Assembly: GCA_023389155.1 (NCBI GenBank)
Contig: JAEWEV010000013.1
Span: 130,806-194,805, forward strand
Source: Pseudomonadota bacterium
GTDB lineage: Bacteria; Pseudomonadota; Gammaproteobacteria; Burkholderiales; Burkholderiaceae_B
Direction: 5' to 3'
DNA length: 64,000 bases
Each line of letters opens with the position of its first letter. Position 1 is the stretch's first letter. Below, in pieces: positions 27,336 to 35,624 of this stretch. The notes below the pieces were generated by a model. That model worked only from the letters and a program-made list of their open reading frames with translations. It did no database searches and was not told where the DNA came from. Made by a program: the position numbers and the translations under genes.

Positions 27336-27519
27336 GTCGTCTCCTCTTGCGACTGTTCCCTGGCGAACGCCGAGAGCGTACGCACTCCGCCGCTTAAGAG
27401 CGCGCCAAAGGCCAGGGGGTTCTCTGTTCGACGATTATAAGCCGATCACCCCATGTTGTTGCACAGGGGCGACACCGTCGGGCTGGCGCGCCGGAGCATG
27501 GCATCGTGCGCACTGCAAC

Positions 27520-28428
27520 CTATGGGCTGGTCCAGTCGGTATCCTGAAAATACGCTCGCAGATGATCAATAAACAGGCGCACCTTGTATGGCAGATAGCG
27601 CTTGCTCTGGATAACGGCATAGATATCCAGCCCCTCGCATCGATATTCGGGCAGCACGATTTGCAATTGCCCCTGACGGATCAGCTCCTCGACCATATAG
27701 CGCGGGTGCATGGAGATGCCGTAATGGCGCCGTGCCAGATGGAGCAGGGATTCGCCAAGATTGGACGTGAATGTGCCACTTACCTGAACTGAATGCATCC
27801 TGTCATGCGCGTCGGTAAATTGCCAGACAGATGTCGGGGCTTTAAGGGTGTTCACCAGGCAGTTATGCTTTTTCAGATCGACGGGGAGTAGCGGCCGCGT
27901 TTCCCGCTCAAGATACGTTTTGGTGGCAACCAGTACCTGAGGCACCACGGCGATTTTGTAGGCGATCTGGCTCGTGTCCCTAAGATGCGGTGCAATTCTG
28001 ACCGACAGATCCATATTTTCCGTGATCAGATCGCTGCGCCCGTCGTCAAGCTGCATGGCGAGATGAACCTCTGGATAGGTTTCGAGAAATGCCTGTATGG
28101 CAGGCGCCAGGTGAACAGCACCGAATGACGGGGGCGAGCCTACCCGGATTTTGCCGGCGGGTTGCTGCACCGAACTGCGCACCAGGTCCTTTAATTCTGT
28201 CAGCGCACGCGACACGCTGTCGGCATTGCGCAGCAGAATCTCGCCACTTTCAGTCAGACTGACCCGTTTGGTATTTCGCTGTAATAGCTGGGTTTCAAAA
28301 GTCTGTTCAAGCTGCGCAATTTTCTTGGATATCACAGAGCGGCTGGTGCCAAGACGTTCTGCTGCTTTGGTGAAACTCAGGCCTTTTGCAACCTCCACGA
28401 AGACTTCGATTCCTTCGACAGTGTCCAT
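27520..28428 (-). CDS. LysR-family transcriptional regulator
   Basis: Regulator of 302 residues. The helix-turn-helix is FTKAAERLGTSRSVISKKIAQLEQTFETQLLQRNTKRVSLTE, of the DhcR/PecT-like group. It is divergent from the maleylacetate reductase operon, with GAAACAG-N12-CTGTTTC between them, and likely controls that operon in response to a pathway intermediate. Confidence 0.9.
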   Translation of the reverse strand: MDTVEGIEVFVEVAKGLSFTKAAERLGTSRSVISKKIAQLEQTFETQLLQRNTKRVSLTESGEILLRNADSVSRALTELKDLVRSSVQQPAGKIRVGSPPSFGAVHLAPAIQAFLETYPEVHLAMQLDDGRSDLITENMDLSVRIAPHLRDTSQIAYKIAVVPQVLVATKTYLERETRPLLPVDLKKHNCLVNTLKAPTSVWQFTDAHDRMHSVQVSGTFTSNLGESLLHLARRHYGISMHPRYMVEELIRQGQLQIVLPEYRCEGLDIYAVIQSKRYLPYKVRLFIDHLRAYFQDTDWTSP

Positions 28429-28457
28429 TGTTATGTTCCGCCTGTGTTCGCAAATTG

Positions 28458-28483
28458 GAAACAGTTATTTTGCCATCTGTTTC
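28458..28483. promoter_or_regulatory. Candidate LysR operator before the maleylacetate reductase operon
   Basis: GAAACAG and CTGTTTC are perfect seven-base arms 12 bases apart, in the 114-base divergent gap between the LysR gene and the catabolic operon. Confidence 0.55.
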
Positions 28484-28542
28484 TATGCACGCGCAATCGT
28501 CATGCCTAGAATGGCCGTAATTTCTGACAAAAAAGACGGGCA

Positions 28543-29697
28543 ATGACGATTCCTACCCTTGATTATCATTTGTATGGTGCGCACGTACGGTTTGGTTCGG
28601 GCTGTGCGCAAAGCCTTGGCCGCGAGTTGGCGGCGCTTGGCTGCGCACGTCCGGTGATTCTCATGCAGTCACGCATGGCGGCCTCGGAGCACTGGGCCGT
28701 GTTGCGGGCGACCCTGGAGGGCATGATGACGCATGTGATTGATTCCGTGCCAAATCATGGCGGCGTCACATGGGTAGAGTCGGTTGCCAGGGACATTGCC
28801 GAGTTTGGTGCCGACAGCATTGTTGCGATTGGCGGTGGCAGTGTGTCCGACTCGGCTAAAGCACTGTCCATGCTGCTGTGTGAAGGAGGACAGCTGTCAG
28901 AGCATGCAACGCATTTCACGCCGCCTGCCACCATCGATATTCCGCAACGGACAAAACCAAAACTGCCAATTGTGTCCCTGCCTACGACCGCGTCCGGTGC
29001 AGAGGTAACGCCTTCGTTCGGCGCCAGGGAAGGGGATCACAAGCTGCTGTTCTGGAATCGTCAGCTCTCCTGTACCACGATATTGATTGATCCCTTGCTG
29101 AGCCAGGATATTCCCCTGACGCTTATCCGTTACACCGCCATGAATGGACTGGCGCATTGTTTCGAAGGTATGTATTCGCGCAACCGCTCGCTTATTTCAG
29201 ATGGCATTGCACTGCAATCGATGGAGCTCTTCGCCCGGGCGCTGACCGATGATGTGATGAACCAGGAGGAACAGCGCTGGCGCCTGCTGCTGGCAGGACA
29301 TCTTTCAGGCATTGTGCTTTCCATGGCCAAAACCTGCCTGCATCATGCCATTTGTCATGTCATCGGTGCCCGTTCTGGTGTTGGACATGGTCAGGTGAAT
29401 ACCGTTCTGCTGCCGCATTCCCTGCGATTTAACGAGCCGGTGGCCGGCGAGTGTCTGATTCCTGCACTGGCCGTACTAAATGGCGTATCAGCAACGACGC
29501 ATTCAACCGTGTCGGACTGGATTGCAGATGTGATTGAACGCCTGCAACTGCCCGGATCACTGGAAAGCATTGGTATCACGCAGGAAGAACTGCCCATGAT
29601 TGCAAAGCAGACCATGACCGAGCGCGGGCTTGCTTTCAACCCGCGCAGGGTAACCCATTCCGATGAAGTGCTGTCCATTCTGCGACAGGCCGCATAA
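28543..29697 (+). CDS. Maleylacetate reductase, iron-alcohol-dehydrogenase family
   Basis: Protein of 384 residues of the Fe-ADH superfamily. NAD-binding IVAIGGGSVSDSAKAL and LPTTASGAEVTPSFG are conserved. At the first metal ligand the sequence is MNGLAHCFEG, with Asn in place of Asp, which is the hallmark of maleylacetate reductases; HHAICHVIGA and GHGQVNTVLLPH complete the match. The family reduces maleylacetate to 3-oxoadipate in the breakdown of resorcinol, hydroxyquinol or chlorocatechols. No ring-cleavage dioxygenase is in this operon, so the actual substrate may be a related keto acid. First gene after the divergent LysR. Confidence 0.85.
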   Translation: MTIPTLDYHLYGAHVRFGSGCAQSLGRELAALGCARPVILMQSRMAASEHWAVLRATLEGMMTHVIDSVPNHGGVTWVESVARDIAEFGADSIVAIGGGSVSDSAKALSMLLCEGGQLSEHATHFTPPATIDIPQRTKPKLPIVSLPTTASGAEVTPSFGAREGDHKLLFWNRQLSCTTILIDPLLSQDIPLTLIRYTAMNGLAHCFEGMYSRNRSLISDGIALQSMELFARALTDDVMNQEEQRWRLLLAGHLSGIVLSMAKTCLHHAICHVIGARSGVGHGQVNTVLLPHSLRFNEPVAGECLIPALAVLNGVSATTHSTVSDWIADVIERLQLPGSLESIGITQEELPMIAKQTMTERGLAFNPRRVTHSDEVLSILRQAA

Positions 29698-29723
29698 ACC
29701 TATTTCAATGAGAGGAAGCGTTA

Positions 29724-30599
29724 ATGAGAGTTGAACCAAAGACCGGCAGTCTGGGTGCCAGGATTCACGACATCGATCTGTCGCAGCCGCTGAGTACCGA
29801 TGATTACCAGGCAATCGAACAGGCTTTGGGAAAATATGGGGTCATCAGTTTTCCCGAGCAGCAACTGACCGCCAGGCAACTAAGGGATTTTTCAGTTAAT
29901 TTCGGCCAGCTGGAAATCAATGTGGCCAATTTGTTCCATGAAGAAGACATGCCCGAAGTGATGATTCTGTCCAATATGAAGGAAGATGGCAAGCCTATCG
30001 GATTGAGTGATGCAGGCCAGGACTGGCATACCGATATGTCCTATAGCAAAACCATCGCATTCAGCAATGTGCTGTATGGCATCCGCATTCCTTTTCGTGA
30101 TGGGAAATCGCTGGGAAATACGGCGTTCTGCAATATGCACGCTGCTTATGAGGGGCTGCCCGAAGAACTGAAAGCTGAACTCGAAGGCATGACTATCACG
30201 CATGACTTCAACAAGTTCTGGGACATGATGCGTCGTGAAAAGGGCAGCACACGTCCGCCACTGACCGAAGAACAGCGTCGGCGCAAACCACCCGTTGCGC
30301 ATCCGGTATTTCTGACGCACCCGATTACCGGTCGCAAGGTACTGTATGCCAACCCCGGTTATTCCATGCGTATCAATGAGTTGTCGCAAGCACGCAGTGA
30401 CGAGGTATTGCAGTTCCTTTTCGCGCACCAGGTACAGGAAAAGTATTGCTATCGGCACCAATGGGCCGAACGCGATGTGCTGATGTGGGACAACATCGGC
30501 ACGATCCATAACGCGATCGCCGATTACGGACCGGATGAGTATCGCCTGATCAAGCGCTGCCAGGTCATGGCGGACAAATATTTCCCCGAGTTGTACTGA
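29724..30599 (+). CDS. TauD/TfdA-family 2-oxoglutarate-dependent dioxygenase
   Basis: Fe(II)/2-oxoglutarate dioxygenase of 291 residues. The metal triad is visible: H-x-D in DWHTDMSY and a distal His in GTIHNAIADY, followed by the 2-oxoglutarate-binding Arg in YRLIKRC. Family members hydroxylate taurine, alkylsulfates, phenoxyacetates and other acids, often releasing the side chain. Placed between a maleylacetate reductase and a Bug receptor, it probably starts breakdown of the imported acid. Confidence 0.88.
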   Translation: MRVEPKTGSLGARIHDIDLSQPLSTDDYQAIEQALGKYGVISFPEQQLTARQLRDFSVNFGQLEINVANLFHEEDMPEVMILSNMKEDGKPIGLSDAGQDWHTDMSYSKTIAFSNVLYGIRIPFRDGKSLGNTAFCNMHAAYEGLPEELKAELEGMTITHDFNKFWDMMRREKGSTRPPLTEEQRRRKPPVAHPVFLTHPITGRKVLYANPGYSMRINELSQARSDEVLQFLFAHQVQEKYCYRHQWAERDVLMWDNIGTIHNAIADYGPDEYRLIKRCQVMADKYFPELY

Positions 30600-30662
30600 T
30601 TCTCCGGCACTCATCAAAAAGCGCCGCTGCCATATAAATAGAATTTTAATCTGGAGACAAAA

Positions 30663-31640
30663 ATGAACATTATCAAAAAACTGGCACTCGCTGCCGCAGC
30701 GATAACATGCCTGACTGCAGGCGTTGCAAGCGCTGCAGACTATCCGGAACGCCCCATTCGCATGGTGATCGGCTATGCCGCCGGCGGACCGACAGATGTG
30801 ATTGCACGGGTGCTGGCCCAACATATGAGCGAATCGCTGGGTCAGTCTGTCGTGGTAGAGAACAAGCCCGGCGCCAGCGCCCATATTGCTGCCCATGATG
30901 TCATGACCGCGAAACCTGACGGCTACAAGTTGCTGGTGACTTCTCTGACGCTTAACGTCAATCCGCTGCTGTATCCGGATCGTTACAACTACGACGCATT
31001 AAAAGTCTTTGAGCCCATTGCCAATTTTGTCGCGCTGCCTATGGTCGTGGTAACGAATTACGATTCGCCATATAAAGATATGAAAAGCCTGATCGATGAC
31101 GCCAAGGCCCATCCCGACAAGCTGACCTTTGGTTCGTCTGGGTTCGGTGGTTCGGCGCATCTGACGGCCGAGATGCTCGCTACTCAGGCAGGCCTGAAAA
31201 TGGTTCATGTGCCGTTCAAGGGCAACGGGCCGGCGCTACAGGAAATGATTGCCGGCCGTATTTCATTTATGTTTTACCCCAGTATCGGTATTGCCGATTA
31301 TGTGGCCGAGAAACGCCTGCGTATTCTTGCGGTCGGGACACGCGAGCCGCATCCTGACTTTCCCGGTGTGCCTACGCTCGAGAGCATGGGCCTGACCGGC
31401 TTTGAAGAGGCCGCGTCGTTTATCGGTATGCTGGCACCCGCCGGGACACCGCGGGAAATCGTCGACAAACTGAATAATGCGGCGGTGACCGCCATGGCCA
31501 AGCCCGAAGTCCGCGAACAGTTGAAGAAACTGGGTGGACAGGTGGTTGGTGGCACACCAGACGATTTTCGCAAATTCCTGATTGCCGACAAGCAGCGCTG
31601 GATGTCGGTCATCAAGCAAGGCAACATCAAACCCGAATGA
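30663..31640 (+). CDS. Bug/TctC-family periplasmic solute-binding protein (first)
   Basis: Bug-type receptor of 325 residues with a signal peptide ending near ASA (residue 24) and the family motif YPERPIRMVIGYAAGGPTDVIAR. Such proteins bind carboxylates and are very numerous in Alcaligenaceae; few have their TctAB membrane partners nearby, and none are here. GGAGACA precedes the ATG. Probably recognises the acid degraded by this operon. Confidence 0.92.
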   Translation: MNIIKKLALAAAAITCLTAGVASAADYPERPIRMVIGYAAGGPTDVIARVLAQHMSESLGQSVVVENKPGASAHIAAHDVMTAKPDGYKLLVTSLTLNVNPLLYPDRYNYDALKVFEPIANFVALPMVVVTNYDSPYKDMKSLIDDAKAHPDKLTFGSSGFGGSAHLTAEMLATQAGLKMVHVPFKGNGPALQEMIAGRISFMFYPSIGIADYVAEKRLRILAVGTREPHPDFPGVPTLESMGLTGFEEAASFIGMLAPAGTPREIVDKLNNAAVTAMAKPEVREQLKKLGGQVVGGTPDDFRKFLIADKQRWMSVIKQGNIKPE

Positions 31641-31651
31641 GGTCTTCGATA

Positions 31652-32839
31652 ATGGGGCATTCGGGTATCAACGACTGTTACAGCATTGCACGTCTGAGGG
31701 ATCGGGCGCGTTCAAGGCTGCCAAAGGGCGTATTTGACTTTTATGACGGCGGTGCCGAGGCAGAAGTCACACTTAATGACAACTGTGAAGCCTTCAAACG
31801 TGTCCGGCTGCTGCCACGGGTATTGCGAGATGTTTCCCAGGTTGATGTATCGACCCGGCTTTTTGGTGTGCCAATGGCCATGCCAATTGCCATTGCGCCG
31901 ACGGGTGCCGTGGGCTTCGGCTGGCGCAATGGTGACCTGGCGCTGGCCAGGGCGGCGGCGGATCATGGCATTCCTTATACGCTTTCGACCTCGGCAACAG
32001 CGTCCATCGAGGACATTGCCGAGGCAGTCCAGGGGCGACTGTGGTTTCAGGCCTATATTCTGCAGGACAAGGAGCGATTGCACGCCTTGATTGACCGCGC
32101 CAGGGCGGCGAACTATGAGGCACTGATGATCACTGTGGATCTTCCGGTAGGCGGCAAGCGCGAGCGGGATCTGCAGAATGGACTGAGTTTTCCCATGAAA
32201 CTGGGTATGCACAATATCGGGCAATTCATGCGCAAGCCGTTCTGGTCACTGGACATGCTGTTGCGACAGCCGCCGGTCATGCCCAGCCTGCAGGGGTTGG
32301 CTACCAGAAAGACGGATCGCAAGAAAATGCAGGGTGTGGCCGGGACCCACTACGACCCGGCTTTTGATCTTGCTGCACTTGGCGCGCTGCGCGACCGCTG
32401 GCCCGGCAAACTGATCGTCAAGGGCGTAGTCAATCCGCTGGACGTGGAGGCCATTTTGGGAGTAGGCATCGATGCACTGGTCGTATCCAATCACGGCGGC
32501 AGACAGCTCGATACCGGTGTGGCAACCCTGGACGCCCTGCCCGCCATCATACGTGCGGTGAACGGCCGGGTACCCGTGCTGATCGACGGCGGCATACGAC
32601 GAGGCAGCGACATATTCAAGGCGTTGGCCATGGGGGCCTGCGGCGTGCTGTCAGGCCGCGCGACCCTGTTTGGCGTTCTGGGGGGAGGGCAGCCCGGCGC
32701 GGACCGTGCCCTGACGATCCTCGGTGACGAGTTGAAAAAAACCATGCAGTTATGCGGCGCCCCGTCGCTGGCTGACATCGATGCCTCTGTTCTGGCGGTA
32801 CCGCCTCATTACAACGACAGCAAGGAGCTGAAGATATGA
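31652..32839 (+). CDS. FMN-dependent alpha-hydroxy acid oxidase/dehydrogenase
   Basis: Protein of 395 residues, family of lactate, glycolate and mandelate dehydrogenases. The FMN TIM barrel shows PIAIAPTGAVGF, MITVDLPVGGKRERD, KGVVNPLDVE and the catalytic His in VSNHGGRQLD, then LIDGGIRRGSD. The ATG at 31652 has GAGG nine bases upstream; another at 31637 overlaps the previous stop. It oxidises an L-2-hydroxyacid to the keto acid, probably passing electrons to quinone or oxygen. Confidence 0.9.
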   Translation: MGHSGINDCYSIARLRDRARSRLPKGVFDFYDGGAEAEVTLNDNCEAFKRVRLLPRVLRDVSQVDVSTRLFGVPMAMPIAIAPTGAVGFGWRNGDLALARAAADHGIPYTLSTSATASIEDIAEAVQGRLWFQAYILQDKERLHALIDRARAANYEALMITVDLPVGGKRERDLQNGLSFPMKLGMHNIGQFMRKPFWSLDMLLRQPPVMPSLQGLATRKTDRKKMQGVAGTHYDPAFDLAALGALRDRWPGKLIVKGVVNPLDVEAILGVGIDALVVSNHGGRQLDTGVATLDALPAIIRAVNGRVPVLIDGGIRRGSDIFKALAMGACGVLSGRATLFGVLGGGQPGADRALTILGDELKKTMQLCGAPSLADIDASVLAVPPHYNDSKELKI

Positions 32840-33390
32840 ATTCTCCGGATATGAAGCAATGTGAGAATCAGATATTGCTGTTCTTTCGTTATCTGGACGA
32901 GCAGCAGTACGAGGCCTTGGTGGCGCTTCTTGCGCCGGATGCAGTCTGGCATCGGCAGGGCAAAGTGCTGCAGGGACCATCCCAGGTACATGCCGCGCTG
33001 ATGCAGCGATCTCCCACCATGAAAATCGCCCATATCATTACCAATCTGGTATTTGTTAAAAGAGATAAAGACGGTGAAGGTGATGGTTACGGCATCGATG
33101 CTCGCAATAGTGACAAACGAAATATTGACAAGCGTGATATCAACGAGCGCGATATCAACGAGCGCGATATTGGCGAACGTGATATTAACGAAGGTCATAC
33201 CCTGGAATGCACCATAGGCGGATACATGCTGGTCGTGCGCCACGAACCCGGTGCGCCACTGGATGGGCCCGCACCTTTGAAGGGAATTGAATCGATTCGC
33301 AGCATTCATGTCAGAATGAGACAGATGGGCGGACAGTGGATGATTATAGAAATAAGCGCTGAGGACAACCGGTTCGCAGCGAATACATAA
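32836..33390 (+). CDS. SnoaL-like (NTF2-fold) protein with internal pentapeptide-length repeat
   Basis: Protein of 184 residues. The first 75 residues look like an NTF2/SnoaL-type domain (ILLFFRYLDEQQYEALVALLAPDAVWHRQG), and residues 121-180 complete it. Between them, residues 91-120 are six five-residue units (NSDKR, NIDKR, DINER, DINER, DIGER, DINEG), an insertion not expected in the fold. It overlaps the stop of the preceding gene (ATGA). Such proteins are small isomerases, dehydratases or dioxygenase subunits; the exact role is unknown. Confidence 0.8.
   Translation: MNSPDMKQCENQILLFFRYLDEQQYEALVALLAPDAVWHRQGKVLQGPSQVHAALMQRSPTMKIAHIITNLVFVKRDKDGEGDGYGIDARNSDKRNIDKRDINERDINERDIGERDINEGHTLECTIGGYMLVVRHEPGAPLDGPAPLKGIESIRSIHVRMRQMGGQWMIIEISAEDNRFAANT
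33106..33195 (+). repeat. Six tandem 15-bp units inside the SnoaL-like gene
   Basis: Six units of 15 bp without gaps; units 3 and 4 (GATATCAACGAGCGC) are identical. The unit length keeps the reading frame, so gain or loss of a copy changes the protein by five charged residues. Confidence 0.9.
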
Positions 33391-33402
33391 GGAGAAGGTC
33401 GG

Positions 33403-34173
33403 ATGAGATGGCTACGCTACAGTCTTGAGGGACAAGTCAGCTACGGGATTCTGGATGATGATGACGTGATCACCGCGGTCAAAGGCGGACCGTTCGCAGG
33501 GTATGACACTACCGCGACACGGATTAAGCTTACAGACGTGAAAATCGAAATCCCGGTGGTCCCGCCGACGTTTTATTGCGTGGGCCTCAATTACGTTAAA
33601 CATATCAGCACCGAAGGACTGACCATACCCAAGAAACCCGATGTGGGCTATCGGGCCAACAACGCTCTGGTTGCGCACGGTGAAGACGTGATCATGCCCG
33701 CTGATGCGACGAAGATCCACTATGAAGGTGAGCTGGTGGTAGTGATCGGCAAACAGATCAGGAATATTTCTGTTGATCAGGTAAAACAGTGCATTCTGGG
33801 ATATACCATTGGCAACGATGTGAGCGAACGCAACTGGCAGGCGTCGGATCGCACGTTCTGGCGCGCCAAGAATTCTGATACCTTCAAGCCCATGGGCCCC
33901 TGGATATCCACAAACGCCGATGTCGCTTCCATGCAGACAAGCGTGTCGGTCAACGGCGTTGAAAGCACCCGCTTTGAAACCGCCGACATGCTGTTTGGGA
34001 TTGAAGAGTTCATCAGTACCATGAGCCGTTATCTGACCTTGTATCCAGGCGATATCGTGTGGATGGGAACCGACGGACACTCTCCGAATCTGCAGCCTGG
34101 CGACCAGGTTGAGGTAACACTGACGGGTTTGGGAACACTGAGCAACCGGTTCGTCAAACAGGACCTGACATGA
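33403..34173 (+). CDS. Fumarylacetoacetate hydrolase family protein
   Basis: Protein of 256 residues with the FAH fold. FYCVGLNYVKHISTEG, the metal-binding E-x-E part IHYEGELVVVIGK and GYTIGNDVSERNWQ are conserved. The family splits C-C bonds in acylpyruvates or decarboxylates and hydrates keto acids. GGAGAAGG precedes the ATG. Within the operon it probably cleaves a diketo intermediate. Its stop overlaps the next start (ATGA). Confidence 0.88.
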   Translation: MRWLRYSLEGQVSYGILDDDDVITAVKGGPFAGYDTTATRIKLTDVKIEIPVVPPTFYCVGLNYVKHISTEGLTIPKKPDVGYRANNALVAHGEDVIMPADATKIHYEGELVVVIGKQIRNISVDQVKQCILGYTIGNDVSERNWQASDRTFWRAKNSDTFKPMGPWISTNADVASMQTSVSVNGVESTRFETADMLFGIEEFISTMSRYLTLYPGDIVWMGTDGHSPNLQPGDQVEVTLTGLGTLSNRFVKQDLT

Positions 34174-35156
34174 TGCGCGCCGGATGGTACGAACAGAACG
34201 GGGCGGCCAGCGACGTGCTGCGCGTGGGACAACAGCCAGTCCGTGAGCCGGGCGCAGGTGAAGTTCGCGTGCGTCTGGCCTATTCCGGCGTGAACCCCTC
34301 CGATGTCAAATCACGGGCAGGAAGCAGGCCGGTCCGTGGAAATCGGATTATTCCTCATAGCGATGGAGCAGGCGTCATCGACAAGGTGGGAGAGGGTGTC
34401 AGCCCCCACCGTATCGGGGAGCGCGTCTGGCTCTGGAACGCTCAATATAATCGGACAGACGGAACTGCCGCAGAATATATTGCCCTGGCGCAAGCGCAGG
34501 CTGTTGTGTTGCCCGACGAGGTTCCTTTCGAAGCCGGTGCGTGCCTGGGTATCCCGGCGTTGACTGCTTACCGTGCCGTCGAACTGAGCGGGATCGAAGC
34601 GGGACAGACGGTGCTGGTGATTGGCGGTGCTTCGGCCGTGGGCTTCTACGCCGCACAGATGGCGCAGGCGCAGGGTGCGCGCGTTATCACAACTGTCGGT
34701 TCACGCGAGAAGGCGGCATTGCTGCATGCAGTGGACGTGAACGACACCATTCTGTACAAAGAGGAATCTGTTGCCGAGCGGGTGCTTTCCATGACAAACG
34801 GCGCTGGTGTCAATGCCATTATCGATATGGATTTGTCTACCACGATAGGTTTGGTAGACAAGGGCGGGCTTGCTTCCTTTGGCAGATATGTGTGCTATGG
34901 CTCCAATGATCGCGGTCACGTGCCGCTCAATTATGCCGCCTGGCTGCCGCGGTCACTTTCCCTTCATTTCTTCCTGGTCTATGAACTGACGCTCACCCAG
35001 CGGGAGCGCGCCGTCAATGGCCTGCAAGCCTTGCTCAGCAAGGGATTGTTGCAGCATCATATCGGGCCGACTTATTTACTGGAAGATATTGTCGCGGCGC
35101 ATGAAGCCGTGGAAACGGGGCGTGTGTTCGGGAACGTGATTGTCGATTGTCGGTAA
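34170..35156 (+). CDS. Zinc-free quinone oxidoreductase, MDR family
   Basis: Medium-chain dehydrogenase/reductase of 328 residues, NADPH:quinone reductase type. YSGVNPSDVKSRAG and NADPH-binding VLVIGGASAVGFYAAQMA are visible; the structural-zinc cysteines are absent. Two consecutive ATGs lie at 34170 and 34173, the first overlapping the upstream stop. Probable reduction of an enone or quinone; last gene of the catabolic operon. Confidence 0.86.
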   Translation: MMRAGWYEQNGAASDVLRVGQQPVREPGAGEVRVRLAYSGVNPSDVKSRAGSRPVRGNRIIPHSDGAGVIDKVGEGVSPHRIGERVWLWNAQYNRTDGTAAEYIALAQAQAVVLPDEVPFEAGACLGIPALTAYRAVELSGIEAGQTVLVIGGASAVGFYAAQMAQAQGARVITTVGSREKAALLHAVDVNDTILYKEESVAERVLSMTNGAGVNAIIDMDLSTTIGLVDKGGLASFGRYVCYGSNDRGHVPLNYAAWLPRSLSLHFFLVYELTLTQRERAVNGLQALLSKGLLQHHIGPTYLLEDIVAAHEAVETGRVFGNVIVDCR

Positions 35157-35624
35157 AACTCGATTGTTGCCATTGCGCGGCTATTAGGCCATAATCATGG
35201 TCGAAATGCGGCCCGTTAACCAGAGCTGAATGTGGAGATAATTGTGCGCTGCGGGATTATTGCAGTTGTGGTTGTTAGTGGGCATTGTGCGGGTAGGCGG
35301 CGGTTATCACAAACGAAATAATTCTGTCTCAACGGTATATTTTTGCCAGACGGCATATCCGTGTTATCCGCGCACCGTGGGGTTCTCCGGCGCAGTAAAT
35401 GCTTCACCGCAGCATAAAAATCATCTTCTTTGTAATAGTTGCATTTTGTATCCAATGTTACTCAATAGCTGAAAAGTTCACATATAAAACATAATTTTAC
35501 AAATTCGGAGCGCTCTTGATGTTTTCTGAATTGTCATCCCCGACATTATGGAATACATTGAATGTAAGAATTTTGACATAAGGCCGTCATTTTTTGCCAG
35601 GTTGCTTTGCCGGAGGAAGTGAAA
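35157..35624. other. Intergenic region before vgrG2
   Basis: About 470 bases without a gene I can support. The second half is AT-rich, as before vgrG1. No terminator is obvious after the oxidoreductase gene. Short frames here show no protein-like features. Confidence 0.5.

Noticed and set aside
29892..30896. Long leftward frame of 334 codons opposite the TauD and Bug genes
   Set aside because: It lies antisense to two clearly recognised genes and its translation is rich in His, Cys and Gln as expected for a shadow frame.
35216..35472. Open frames on both strands before vgrG2
   Set aside because: Short, no ribosome-binding site, unnatural composition with many cysteines and no resemblance to known proteins.
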